Shown here piece after piece: positions 43,200 to 52,257 of a stretch of DNA of 64,000 nt. Origin of the DNA: Bacteroidota bacterium (GTDB lineage: Bacteria > Bacteroidota > Bacteroidia > Flavobacteriales_E > Vicingaceae); assembly GCA_013112545.1 (NCBI GenBank), contig JABFGJ010000008.1:31394-95393 (forward strand). The letters run 5' to 3'. The notes under the pieces were generated by a model. The model worked only from the letters and a program-made list of their open reading frames with translations. It searched no databases and was not told where the DNA came from. Position 1 is the stretch's first letter. Each line of letters starts with the position of its first letter. Position numbers and translations under genes: made by a program.

Positions 43200-43220
43200 A
43201 TTCATTTAAAAAAAATAATC

Positions 43221-44105
43221 ATGTCAAATGTTAAATTAATAATAGAAGAAAGAGCAGTTAATATTGGTGAATTTATGGTTGGGCGCCTACTTCCGTTCAG
43301 GCAAAAAAGAATGGTTGGACCCTTTATATACATTGATCACATGGGACCAGTAAAATTAAATGAACGAGAAAACTTTGATGTTTTACCACATCCACACATT
43401 GGCCTTTCTACCTTAACTTTCTTATTTAAAGGAAGCATTATGCATCGCGATAGTCTAGGAAATGAGGTAGAAATAAAACCAGGTGCAGTCAATTGGATGA
43501 CTGCAGGAAAAGGAATCGTTCACTCTGAACGTACTCCAGAATACTTGAGAGATTCAGAATTAAAAATGCATGGCTTGCAAATATGGGTTGCACTTCCCAA
43601 AGAAAAAGAACAAATGGAGCCAGAATTTTCTCACATCAAAAAAGAAGAGATTCCTACTTGGACTGAAGGTGACTTACAATTTAAGTTAATTGCTGGGGAA
43701 GCACTAGATCGAAAATCCCCTGTTCCAGTTTTTAGTAAGCTCTTTATGATTGAAATAAAAAGCACTACTGAGCAAGTTGTTAATATTGGCAATAAACTTT
43801 ATGGCGAATCAGGCTTATATATTTTAGAAGGAAGTATTGAAAGTGATAAAAATGTGTATCAATCTAAACAATTGTTAGTAGCAAAAGATAGCAGTTTATG
43901 TCAATTTAAAATTGCGGCTAACAGCACCATTTATATTTTTGGAGGTGAAGCATTTCCAGAAGAGCGCTTAATTGATTGGAATTTTGTTGCAACTAGCAAG
44001 GAACTTATCGAACAAGCAAAAATTAAATGGGAGAATCAAACATTCCCAAAAATTAAAGGAGACGAGGTCGAATATATTCCATATCCATCTCGAAGAAAAA
44101 AATAA
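43221..44105 (+). CDS. Pirin-family protein
   Basis: The 294-residue bicupin has the N-terminal pirin block GRLLPFRQKRMVGPFIYIDHMGP and the metal ligands in LPHPHIGLSTLTFLFKGSIMHRDSLG (His-His...His) with the later Glu in IVHSERTPE. Pirins bind Fe or another metal; some act as quercetinases and others as redox-linked regulators. The gene probably shares a transcript with the TRIC channel upstream. Confidence 0.93.
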   Translation: MSNVKLIIEERAVNIGEFMVGRLLPFRQKRMVGPFIYIDHMGPVKLNERENFDVLPHPHIGLSTLTFLFKGSIMHRDSLGNEVEIKPGAVNWMTAGKGIVHSERTPEYLRDSELKMHGLQIWVALPKEKEQMEPEFSHIKKEEIPTWTEGDLQFKLIAGEALDRKSPVPVFSKLFMIEIKSTTEQVVNIGNKLYGESGLYILEGSIESDKNVYQSKQLLVAKDSSLCQFKIAANSTIYIFGGEAFPEERLIDWNFVATSKELIEQAKIKWENQTFPKIKGDEVEYIPYPSRRKK

Positions 44106-44342
44106 AATTTTAGGTGATTCATGATTGTCACTATTGTAAAAACCTTTAATTACAAACACTCATTTTTATTCCAATTTTACTATAATAGCAATATGTTTAA
44201 TCATATTATTTGATTAATTTTAGAAACGTATTATTTAAAACAAAACGACAATATATAGCTAATAAACAGTCACATACATTTATGATTAAGAACTTCAAAA
44301 ACGATAAAATTTAGAATATATAAGATCCTTAAATAGAAAATT

Positions 44343-44648
44343 ATGCAATACAATGAAAATTTAACTGGTATAAAAATAAACGTTCAAGCAGTTGACATCA
44401 CCATCGAAGAAGATGTAAAAGAAACGATACGAAAATGCATTTCACGACTTAGTCGATTTTATGATCGAATAGAATGGGTTGACGTTTATTTTGAGGATAA
44501 AAAAGAGAAGAAAACCCAGCAAAAGCAAGTTAGTATTCGATTAGGAATTCCTGGAAATGATGCTTTTGCATCTGAATATGGAGATAATTTCCACAAATTA
44601 TTAACTGAGGTTGAAGACAAATTACGCAAGCAATTAGAAAAGCGATAA
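44343..44648 (+). CDS. hpf: Short-form ribosome hibernation promoting factor (HPF/RaiA)
   Basis: The 101-residue protein has the beta-alpha-beta-beta-beta-alpha HPF fold: GIKINVQAVDITIEEDVKETIRKCISRLSRFYDRIEWVDVYFED, then VSIRLGIPGNDAFASEYGDNFHKLLTEVEDKLRKQLEKR. It lacks the C-terminal dimerisation domain of long HPF. Short HPF/YfiA binds the 30S decoding centre and silences ribosomes in stress or stationary phase. A 237-base AT-rich leader region precedes it, with no exact -7 box; a strong terminator follows. Confidence 0.92.
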   Translation: MQYNENLTGIKINVQAVDITIEEDVKETIRKCISRLSRFYDRIEWVDVYFEDKKEKKTQQKQVSIRLGIPGNDAFASEYGDNFHKLLTEVEDKLRKQLEKR

Positions 44649-44687
44649 AGCCAACTCAGTAAAACTTGTTCAAGCAATCCGATTTAA

Positions 44688-44728
44688 TAAAATAGTAGCT
44701 ATCCAAACTTAGGGCATAGCTACTATTT
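44688..44728. terminator. Bidirectional terminator between hpf and mscS-like gene
   Basis: A perfect 14-bp stem (AAAATAGTAGCTAT at 44688-44701 with its complement at 44715-44728) and a 13-base loop, flanked by T and A runs, so it can serve both converging genes. Confidence 0.9.
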
Positions 44729-44729
44729 T

Positions 44730-45836
44730 TTATTTATTAGCTTTTGTATTGGCTTGCTCCCCTCCTTTCATAACTAATGTTCGATACGGGAACGGGATTT
44801 CAATTCCCTCTGAATCAAATCGTTTTTTTACTGTTTCAAATACATCTCGTTTCAAAGCAATTGACTTACCATAAGTTTCAGCCCAAGCCCAAGCTCTTAA
44901 ATTGACAGAAGATTCGCCAAATTCGATAAGAGCTACCCTAACAATTGGTTGACCTTCCTTCTTTTCTTCTTCGGTTCGATTGTCCAATATAAATGGATGT
45001 TTCTCACATTCTTCTCTAAGAATTTTTTTAGCTAGATCTACATCACTATCATAAGAAATTCCTACAACCACATACTCGCAGCATTTCTGTTCATCTAAAG
45101 AGAAATTTTCAAGTTTTTCTTTGTTAATTATGGAATTTGGAATAATGACTCTTCTGTTTTGCCATGTGCGAATCACTGTATGCCGCAAGGTTATATCAAT
45201 TACAGTCCCTGTTTTAGTATTGTCAATAGCTATCACATCCCCCACTCTAAAAGGCTTAAATGCAATAATGAACATTCCCCCAATTAGGTTAGCTAAAGCC
45301 TCTTGAGATGAAATGCCAACAACTAGTGCAATTACACCTGCTCCACCTAGCGCTGTCTGAGCTACACCATGAAGTGTAGGAAATGCAAGTAATCCCAATA
45401 GTATTCCAGTTACATAAACCCCAAAAACAGCAACATAGCGAATGAATTTATAATTCGTTGGGTCTTCTTCATCTTGAATTTTTCTATCAATTGCCTTCTT
45501 GAACCAGAGGTTGAGTGTAGAAGCTAACACGATGGTTAAAACTGATAATACTCCAAGATATAGCACCAGTTTGAAGTTTTCATTCAATAATCCATACTTC
45601 CCTTCATCTACAAAAATAAAACTGATGGCAATTAAACCTAAAACTATCCATAAAGCATTGAGAAGTCGCTGTGCAAAATTGAAAGCAGGAGTTAAATCAT
45701 GTGCCCAACTCATTCGCTTCTTTCTAAATAGATACTTGTTTAACAGACTAGTTATTAAAATAAGTGTAGCAACTACGGCAACCACCAACGCTGCAAACTT
45801 AAAAACTGAGCTATATGAATTAAAGTATTCTTCCAT
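44730..45836 (-). CDS. MscS-family mechanosensitive ion channel
   Basis: The 368-residue protein has four to five N-terminal helices and the MscS pore/beta domain: GGAGVIALVVGISSQEALANLIGGMFIIAFKPFRVGDVIAID at about 160-200, then TGTVIDITLRHTVIRTWQNRRVIIPNSII. The pore helix 3 and the beta-domain motif NRRVIIPNS are clear. It releases solutes on hypo-osmotic shock. It is transcribed alone and converges on hpf with a shared terminator. The C-terminus carries a long charged cytoplasmic domain. Confidence 0.94.
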   Translation of the reverse strand: MEEYFNSYSSVFKFAALVVAVVATLILITSLLNKYLFRKKRMSWAHDLTPAFNFAQRLLNALWIVLGLIAISFIFVDEGKYGLLNENFKLVLYLGVLSVLTIVLASTLNLWFKKAIDRKIQDEEDPTNYKFIRYVAVFGVYVTGILLGLLAFPTLHGVAQTALGGAGVIALVVGISSQEALANLIGGMFIIAFKPFRVGDVIAIDNTKTGTVIDITLRHTVIRTWQNRRVIIPNSIINKEKLENFSLDEQKCCEYVVVGISYDSDVDLAKKILREECEKHPFILDNRTEEEKKEGQPIVRVALIEFGESSVNLRAWAWAETYGKSIALKRDVFETVKKRFDSEGIEIPFPYRTLVMKGGEQANTKANK

Positions 45837-46056
45837 GGTTTATTAAGTGTTTCTCGAAATTATTATACAATGTTATACAGTTTTGTACAATTTTGAGCCC
45901 CTGCATTCTTCTTTTGTCAATTTATCACATTGTTTCTAATGAGCAATGTCTATTTTATTAATATTTAATCTGTGTTTCTATATTCATATCTAATTGATTT
46001 AAAAAAGAAAGATCAATCTCCGCCATTACTAATATCGAAAGTAGTTTAAAATGGCA

Positions 46057-48276
46057 TCATTTAACCGACGACACTAATTTGAGCATTTTTACACTCATAG
46101 AAAACATCCATTGCAATTGCTCCCAAATCAAATGAGCCTCCTGCAAGTCATGCACAATCTCTTTGTCTTTAGATACCAAACTATAAATTTCAGACAAATT
46201 TAAATTAGGTAAAAGCTCCTCAAAAATAGCTTCATTGACAGAAGTTGCATTTTCATTCTTGCATTTGTGGTCATTTAAGCATTGAAGTGACAAGTCTAAG
46301 TTTTTATCAATTTTCGCTATAGTATTCCTGAATTTATCAGACGCCTCAGTCGTTTTATGTTGTTGTATAAATGAGCTTACAGATGCCAATGAAGCTAAAA
46401 AATTATGATTTAATACTACTAACTCATAATTCCTATCCATGTAACTTTGCTTCGATTTAGGCTCTTGTGCCATTCGCTGAAAAGCAGAGTTTAAATTTGA
46501 TGTTTCCACAAAAGCTTCCTTCCGTGCAATATTATATGAAGTTGGAACATTTCCTTTTCGTTGATAATATTCAGTTATCTTGTTGAGAAAGTCCTTATTG
46601 GCTTTTATACTTTTTTCAATGCTCTCATTCATCTCTACAGACTCCCAACTAGGCCAAAGCCATAACATAGCCATAAATGATAAACCAGCCCCAACAAGTG
46701 TATCAATTACTCGAAATTTGATTACTGTTAATACATCAGTACTAAGTATAGCATAAATGAAAACAACACTTAACGTGATAAAAATTGCTGAAGCCCTTGA
46801 GTTTTTTTGTATTAATGAAAGCGCAATAACTAATGAAGCTATACCAATCGCTCCATATAAATAAAGGTCGTGAATCAAAAAAATCATACCGTAAGCGATA
46901 AGCCCACCAATTAATGTTCCGACCATGCGATCTTTTGCTCGTCTTTTTGTAAGTCCGTAGCTAGGTCGCATAATTACAATGATGGTTAGCAATATCCAAT
47001 AAGGGTTCTGAAAAGGAAAAATAGATCCCAAAGTATATCCTACCATTACTGTAAAAGCCAAACGCAATGAATGCCGAAAAATACTTGACTTAAAACTAAA
47101 ATTTCTAACTAAAAGCTTAGGATCATTATCTTGAGCAGTCACAAAACGTTTTGCTGTATTACTATCAATAAGTTCAATTTCCATTAAGTTGGGGTCGCCC
47201 AACAACCACTTAATTCTTTTTAGTTTTTTGAATTGTTTTTCCTGATAAGCAAACAAGTTTTTAAGCATTAAGAATTCTTCATAACTCAGTTTTTCATGTA
47301 GCGAAGAAATTTCGTGCCTTACCGTTTCAAAACACAACCTCAATTGATCATTCTTAGGTAATTTACTTTTATTATGTCCGGCTTCAGAAATTAGTTCTAA
47401 TTGTCGTGACATTTCGAAAATCAAATCTTGAAATACTTTAATGTATTTTGGATGCTCTTTAAAAAATAGATCCATTCGCTCATAATTTACCGGATTGGCA
47501 ACTGCGGTTTCTAGCATTTCAACCAGTTGTACAAATACCAATAAGCGCTTATCTTGGTAATTAGACAAACCAGAGGTTTTTCTTGAAAGAATCAGAATTT
47601 CTCTTAGTGTTTCATGATTTTCTATCAACTCACTTTGCAGTCTCAGCAATTTAGACTGTAAGGTTTTGCGGTCTTTATGCGGACCAATCAATTTTCCTCG
47701 AGTATGGATAAAATTTGCTGTTAATTTATAGGTTTTCGACAATAGCTCTTCTGTTTCAGCCTTGGGATTTAAGCTGTGCCAAATCTTGATTAATAATAAA
47801 TACCATAAACCTCCTACTCCGACTAATAAAGCAAATTGGTATATTTCCAAATGTTCTGTACTGTGACCGAGGCTAATAACCATGGCCAAAAGTCCTGAAA
47901 ATGCGATTAGTGAAGCCCGAAAACCATAGATTGAAATATAAGCGATGCAAAAACTGAGAATACCCAAAATTGGAAGTGAAAGCCATGTTTCGTAATGCAG
48001 GTAACTGCCAATAAAGCTAACCAGCATAATCAATGCAGATGAAATTAGTATGCCTATTTTTTTATGTTGAAAGCTGCCACTTATATCACTTGGCGAACAC
48101 CAAAATGCCCCAAAGCAAATGGCCAGACCAATTTCAAAATACCCCAATTGCAAACCTATAATTATTGGTAGAGTTACCGCAATACCTACTAAGATAGCTC
48201 TTGAAAAGCTTGTGCTTTTCAAGAACTGTTTTAGTTCATTGTAATTTTCGGAAATAGTTAACGAATAAGGGCGCAA
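46057..48276 (-). CDS. FUSC-family inner-membrane protein (YccS/YhfK-like)
   Basis: The 739-residue protein has two blocks of about six helices: roughly 28-170 (LVGIAVTLPIIIGLQLGYFEIGLAICFGAF) and 400-545 (FTVMVGYTLGSIFPFQNPYWILLTIIVIMRPSYG with the FUSC signature RAKDRMVGTLIGG). Long cytoplasmic helical regions lie between and after them. The family is thought to export aromatic or toxic acids; proof is limited to a few members. No ATG lies near the first conserved residues, so I start at TTG 48276, 18 bases after an exact -7 box. Confidence 0.87.
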   Translation of the reverse strand: MRPYSLTISENYNELKQFLKSTSFSRAILVGIAVTLPIIIGLQLGYFEIGLAICFGAFWCSPSDISGSFQHKKIGILISSALIMLVSFIGSYLHYETWLSLPILGILSFCIAYISIYGFRASLIAFSGLLAMVISLGHSTEHLEIYQFALLVGVGGLWYLLLIKIWHSLNPKAETEELLSKTYKLTANFIHTRGKLIGPHKDRKTLQSKLLRLQSELIENHETLREILILSRKTSGLSNYQDKRLLVFVQLVEMLETAVANPVNYERMDLFFKEHPKYIKVFQDLIFEMSRQLELISEAGHNKSKLPKNDQLRLCFETVRHEISSLHEKLSYEEFLMLKNLFAYQEKQFKKLKRIKWLLGDPNLMEIELIDSNTAKRFVTAQDNDPKLLVRNFSFKSSIFRHSLRLAFTVMVGYTLGSIFPFQNPYWILLTIIVIMRPSYGLTKRRAKDRMVGTLIGGLIAYGMIFLIHDLYLYGAIGIASLVIALSLIQKNSRASAIFITLSVVFIYAILSTDVLTVIKFRVIDTLVGAGLSFMAMLWLWPSWESVEMNESIEKSIKANKDFLNKITEYYQRKGNVPTSYNIARKEAFVETSNLNSAFQRMAQEPKSKQSYMDRNYELVVLNHNFLASLASVSSFIQQHKTTEASDKFRNTIAKIDKNLDLSLQCLNDHKCKNENATSVNEAIFEELLPNLNLSEIYSLVSKDKEIVHDLQEAHLIWEQLQWMFSMSVKMLKLVSSVK

Positions 48277-48294
48277 TTCAGAACAGTTTTGCTA

Positions 48295-48302
48295 CAAATA
48301 TA
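48295..48302 (-). promoter_or_regulatory. -7 promoter box of the FUSC gene
   Basis: On the minus strand this is TATATTTG, an exact TAnnTTTG match, 18 bases before the TTG start at 48276. It supports that start and separates the gene from the Gre-factor gene upstream. Confidence 0.5.
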
Positions 48303-48366
48303 GGGTATATTGCTATTATTGATAGTTTGTAAACCAGCACATAAAATATATGTTTTGCCAACTAAT

Positions 48367-48870
48367 TCAAAGATAATCTATGGCTTCAACTTTCATTATA
48401 CGTTCTCCTTTAGGTGTTTTAAGTAAAATAGTATCGCCAACTTTTTTATTTATAAGTGCTTTTGCAAGCGGCGATAAAAAAGAGATTTTATTTTTAGAAA
48501 AATTTGCTTCATCTACACCTACAATTTGATACTGACAATGGCTTTTTTCTTTTTCCTTAAAAAGAGTAACTGTAGCCCCAAAAAGGATTTTGTCTTGAAC
48601 TTGAGAGCTCATTTCTATTAACCTTGCTGAGTTAAGTCGTTCTAATAGTAAATTTAACTTAGCTGATATGTAGTTGATTTGCACCCGATTAACTTCACTC
48701 GATTGATCGATTAAAGTTTTCAATTCTTTTTTCAACAAATCCTGCTCTTCCTCTAACTCTTTTAAGCCATTTGCAGTTACATAATTATCTATGCCATCTG
48801 GCAAACTTGCTCTTGGTGTAACCAAAGGTGTCTCTTCCTGATCATCTTCTCTAACAAATCCTCGACTCAT
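48367..48870 (-). CDS. GreA/GreB-family transcription elongation factor
   Basis: The 167-residue protein has a short acidic N-terminal lead (MSRGFVREDDQEETP) typical of Bacteroidota Gre proteins. The coiled-coil domain is YVTANGLKELEEEQDLLKKELKTLI to about residue 85. The C-terminal FKBP-like domain (about 95-167) includes LFGATVTLFKEKEKSHCQYQIVGVDEANFSKNKISFLSPLAKALINKKVGD. Gre factors stimulate RNA cleavage by backtracked RNA polymerase. Which subtype it is cannot be settled from sequence. It starts two bases after the oxidoreductase stop. Confidence 0.88.
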   Translation of the reverse strand: MSRGFVREDDQEETPLVTPRASLPDGIDNYVTANGLKELEEEQDLLKKELKTLIDQSSEVNRVQINYISAKLNLLLERLNSARLIEMSSQVQDKILFGATVTLFKEKEKSHCQYQIVGVDEANFSKNKISFLSPLAKALINKKVGDTILLKTPKGERIMKVEAIDYL

Positions 48871-48872
48871 AA

Positions 48873-49868
48873 TTATTTAACTTTAATAACGACTTTCCCT
48901 TTGGTTCGCCCTTTTTTGATATAAAGTAATGCGTTTAAGGTATCTTTTAGGGAGAACACTTGGTCTATTTTAGGTTTGATTTTTCCTGCTTCTACTAATT
49001 CGGCTATTTCATTCAGCTGTTTTACATTGGCGCGCATTAGCACTAAACTATAATAAGCCGATTTGCTTTTTATTAATTTAGTTATTTGCCTTCTTTTCCA
49101 CTTTAAATATAATTTTGCAACTCCATTCAACCTCATTCGATTGGCCGTTTCTTCATCCACTGGACCAACTAATGTAATTACACTAGCTCCATTTTTAATC
49201 ACTTTAAAAGCATCTGCAGTAAATTCATCCCCAAGTGTATCTAAAACCAAATCAATATCTTTTACTATCGTTTTGTAGTCTTCCTTTTTATAATCAATAA
49301 CTCGATCTGCTCCTAGCTCTTTTACCCAAGCAACATTTTCTGTGCTGGTTGTTGTGTAAACATAAGCTCCTTTAGATTTTGCATATTGTATGGCAATAGA
49401 ACCTACCCCACCAGAACCTGCATGAATTAGTACTTTATCATTCTTCTTAATTTTTCCTCTTTGCAAACTTTGTATGGCCGTTAAAGCAACCAATGGCAAA
49501 CTCGCCGCTTCTTCAAAACTCAGATTTTTTGGTTTTAAACCGATAATATTCTGATTAACAGCAACGAACTCTGTAAAAGTACCTTGCATGTTAACTTTAG
49601 AATATACTTCATCTCCAATGTTAAAATCAACTACATTCGCTCCTTTTTCAACGATTATACCACTTACATCATAACCCAAAGTAGCAGGAAACTTAAAACG
49701 CTTTACTTGTTTTAAACCCCCTTCTATAACTTTAAAATCTAGTGGATTTACTCCAGCTGCATACGTTTCTATTAATACCTCATCATCACTGATGCTAGGT
49801 TTATCTATATCGGCTAATAATACATTAGCTGCTATATCACCATATCCTGTAAATTGTACTGCTTTCAT
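48873..49868 (-). CDS. NADP-dependent quinone oxidoreductase-like alcohol dehydrogenase
   Basis: The 331-residue MDR-superfamily protein has GroES-like N-terminal and Rossmann C-terminal parts: TYAAGVNPLDFKVIEGG, GYDVSGIIVEKG, and the cofactor motif IHAGSGGVGSIAIQYAKSKGAYVYTTT near 147-172. There are no zinc ligands, as in zeta-crystallin-type quinone reductases. It probably reduces quinones or enones with NADPH. It precedes the Gre gene with two bases between. Confidence 0.9.
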   Translation of the reverse strand: MKAVQFTGYGDIAANVLLADIDKPSISDDEVLIETYAAGVNPLDFKVIEGGLKQVKRFKFPATLGYDVSGIIVEKGANVVDFNIGDEVYSKVNMQGTFTEFVAVNQNIIGLKPKNLSFEEAASLPLVALTAIQSLQRGKIKKNDKVLIHAGSGGVGSIAIQYAKSKGAYVYTTTSTENVAWVKELGADRVIDYKKEDYKTIVKDIDLVLDTLGDEFTADAFKVIKNGASVITLVGPVDEETANRMRLNGVAKLYLKWKRRQITKLIKSKSAYYSLVLMRANVKQLNEIAELVEAGKIKPKIDQVFSLKDTLNALLYIKKGRTKGKVVIKVK

Positions 49869-50163
49869 TTTATATTGTATTTAACTGATAAAAAACATTG
49901 CCTTAAAAATATGACAAACTAAATTGAACAGGTTTGTTGAATAGGGTTTGCTAAAGCATAAATAATTTTCCAAAACAAGATCCCCGATTTACTCCTCTTT
50001 TATTAGGTGTAGTAATATACACCCAAAGTGCTGTTAAATCCAGAATATTCATTAAAATCTTTGTAAGCAAGTTTAGCTTTTATAGAAATAGAACATTACA
50101 ATCGGTAAACTAACATTCATATCTTATTTTCGTTTAAGTTTAAATTTTATTAAAAAGCGATAA
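49869..50163. other. Divergent intergenic region with one palindrome
   Basis: No coding frame or RNA is visible. It holds the promoters of the two flanking divergent genes. The only distinct element is a palindrome with arms GGTGTA (50006-50011) and TACACC (50018-50023), a size suited to a dimeric regulator but with no known match. TATTTTCG near 50124-50131 is one mismatch from the -7 box for the plus-strand gene. Confidence 0.35.
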
Positions 50164-51021
50164 ATGAGGAAAGGCTTAACGTTATTATTATATGCTTTCA
50201 TTGCAATGTTTGTTGTTTTTTTTATAGTTGGTGGAGGTTTTGGTAAAAAACCAGACTTGTTTTTAAACAATGGAAATGTTACAGTTTTTGCACATAAAGG
50301 AAACTCAGAATATGAGGTGGCAAATAGTATTCCCGCATTTGAGTGCAGTGCCGAAATTGGGTTTACTGCCAATGAAATTGACATCAGACATACAAGCGAT
50401 GGTAAGCTGATTCTTTTTCATGATGATACCTGCAACCGCTTATTGGGAATTGATTATAAAATCAAAGATGTTGAATGGAATTTCATTAAAGACACTAAGC
50501 TTTTATTTAACTGGAGACCAGCAACATACACTGCTGTTTCGCTAGAACATTTTTTTCAATTCTACAAGCCTGAGCAACTCGTATATATGGACATCAAAGA
50601 AGCCTCCAAAGCTATTGCAGATAGCTTATTGGAACTTCTAAAAACACATAAAAATCCTAAAAACATCCTCATTGCAAACTCGAACATTTTGTTTATAAAT
50701 TACATTAAATTAAAAAATCCCAACATCAAAACAGTGTTAGAGGGTTTTAAAAAAGGGAAAGAATGGATTTATTACTTCATTCCTAAAAATTTCAAGCCCG
50801 ATTTTTATGCTAGTTACTTAAAAGAAGTAGATGAAAAACACATGGAGTTTCTCGTAAAGAATCAGTTGCTTAAGAATAAAATCGTTTATGGGGTCAATCA
50901 CCAAAATATTCATGAGGTTTATGCTTTTGGCCTTCAAAACATAATTTTAGAATATACTGATACTTTGGGCAGTTTAGAAGAAATAAAACAAAATCTTGAA
51001 TCAAACCTTAGCGCTAAATAA
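50164..51021 (+). CDS. Glycerophosphodiester phosphodiesterase-family protein
   Basis: The 285-residue GDPD-type TIM barrel is preceded by one hydrophobic helix (about 5-25, signal anchor). Catalytic-type residues are in VFAHKGNSEYEVANSIPAFECSAEIGFTANEIDIRHTSDGKLILFHDDT: the first His and the later Glu-x-Asp and His. The usual HRG is HKG here, which makes substrate predictions less certain. GDPDs cut glycerophosphodiesters to glycerol 3-phosphate; in the envelope this would recycle phospholipid head groups. Confidence 0.82.
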   Translation: MRKGLTLLLYAFIAMFVVFFIVGGGFGKKPDLFLNNGNVTVFAHKGNSEYEVANSIPAFECSAEIGFTANEIDIRHTSDGKLILFHDDTCNRLLGIDYKIKDVEWNFIKDTKLLFNWRPATYTAVSLEHFFQFYKPEQLVYMDIKEASKAIADSLLELLKTHKNPKNILIANSNILFINYIKLKNPNIKTVLEGFKKGKEWIYYFIPKNFKPDFYASYLKEVDEKHMEFLVKNQLLKNKIVYGVNHQNIHEVYAFGLQNIILEYTDTLGSLEEIKQNLESNLSAK

Positions 51022-51158
51022 ATTATGGTCATTTTGAACTTGCCTTTTTACAAGAGTAAAATCAATTAATTTGATCGAATTTGAGAATAGGATACAATTT
51101 TAATTTAGGTGGAATTATTCTTCGATGTTTACAATTTTTATATCTTTAAACAAAAAAA

Positions 51159-51707
51159 ATGAGACTGATAAAATGGATATTAATCATCATAGCTGGTATT
51201 GTATTGTTATTTGCAGGAGGTTTTCAATTAATGAAATACCAAACAAAAAAAGCAAGCCCTGAAAGGACAGCTGAGTATTCTGCAAATGGCTTGGAACTGT
51301 CTGTGTGGTATTCTAGCCCATCTAAAAAAGGACGTGTAATTTTTGGAGGTTTAGAACCTTATGGTGAAGTATGGCGAACTGGAGCAAACGAAGCAAGCAC
51401 ATTCACATGCAATAAAACCATAGATTTTGGTGGCATAGAAGTTCCAGCTGGTAAATACACCCTGTGGACTATACCCAATGAAAACACTTGGAACGTAATT
51501 TTAAATAGCAAAATGTATTCTTGGGGTGTTGATTTTGATGAAGTTGCATTAAGAGAAGCCGAATATGATGTGGCTAATGTGACAGTTAATGTAGAGCATT
51601 TAGACAAAGTAGTAGAAATGTTCACTATCCATTTTGAGCACAATGTGAATTTGGCTTTAATGTGGGATCAAACAAAAGTTACTGTGCCAATTTCTGCAAG
51701 TAAATAA
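51159..51707 (+). CDS. DUF2911 family exported protein
   Basis: The 182-residue protein has an N-terminal membrane anchor (LIKWILIIIAGIVLLFAGG) and the DUF2911 domain: LELSVWYSSPSKKGRVIFGGLEPYGEVWRTGANEASTFTCNKTI, GIEVPAGKYTLWTIPNENTWNVILN and the end FTIHFEHNVNLALMWDQT. The family is common in the Bacteroidota envelope and has no assigned function. Stands 137 bases after the GDPD gene. Confidence 0.88.
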   Translation: MRLIKWILIIIAGIVLLFAGGFQLMKYQTKKASPERTAEYSANGLELSVWYSSPSKKGRVIFGGLEPYGEVWRTGANEASTFTCNKTIDFGGIEVPAGKYTLWTIPNENTWNVILNSKMYSWGVDFDEVALREAEYDVANVTVNVEHLDKVVEMFTIHFEHNVNLALMWDQTKVTVPISASK

Positions 51708-51777
51708 ATACCAATCAGAGATTCAACTTATAAAAGAATTTAATAAACAACAAATCGAAAAACTAAAACTAACAGCA

Positions 51778-52017
51778 ATGACAGAACAAGTTCAATTAGT
51801 GCCCAACAACTCTTTAATAACTAAAACACCTGAAGAAGGAAGACAACTAGCCGTAAAAATGGCAAGACTTATCATTAAAATTACTCAACCAAGTGCCGAG
51901 ATGAGGGAAAAAATGCGACCAGCTTATGCAGAAGACCCAGCCATGCTAATTGCTGTTGGTCAAACAGTAGCAACTGAATTTGCAACAATTGCAGCGGCAA
52001 ATAATTATTGGAGATAG
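51778..52017 (+). CDS. Small hypothetical protein (79 residues)
   Basis: Soluble, mainly helical, no signal: LITKTPEEGRQLAVKMARLIIKITQPSAEMREKMRPAYAEDPAMLIAVGQTVATEFATIAAANNYWR. The amphipathic helices suggest an oligomer or a binding partner. I do not recognise the family. It starts at an ATG preceded by an A-rich leader and lies 70 bases after the DUF2911 gene. A gene-free gap (52018-52248) follows, which holds only the UbiA promoter near its end. Confidence 0.55.
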   Translation: MTEQVQLVPNNSLITKTPEEGRQLAVKMARLIIKITQPSAEMREKMRPAYAEDPAMLIAVGQTVATEFATIAAANNYWR

Positions 52018-52243
52018 CATTATTATAAATTAAAAAGAAGCCCGACTTGAATTCATTCATTTAGGCTTAAATAAATGAAGATAAATTAGTAGTGCGTTGA
52101 TTTGAATGTTGACTAAGTCCTTTATTTATAGATACAAAAATCAATCGTAAGTTTAAAACAACCTACGTCTTTTTATAATTCAGCTCTAGCAAAAACATGG
52201 ATTCTTCATTTCCTTTTCAAGTGATTTATCAGTCCCTTTTAGT

Positions 52244-52251
52244 TAAATTTG
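52244..52251 (+). promoter_or_regulatory. -7 promoter box of the UbiA-family gene
   Basis: TAAATTTG is an exact TAnnTTTG match that ends six bases before the ATG at 52258. The TTG of the box is in frame with the gene and could be mistaken for its start. Confidence 0.55.
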
Positions 52252-52257
52252 GTGCTT

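Noticed and set aside
45860..45895. Repeated TTATACA / TTGTACA words upstream of the MscS gene, considered as an operator or CRISPR-like array
   Set aside because: Irregular spacing, no constant repeat length and no palindrome; probably AT-rich sequence.
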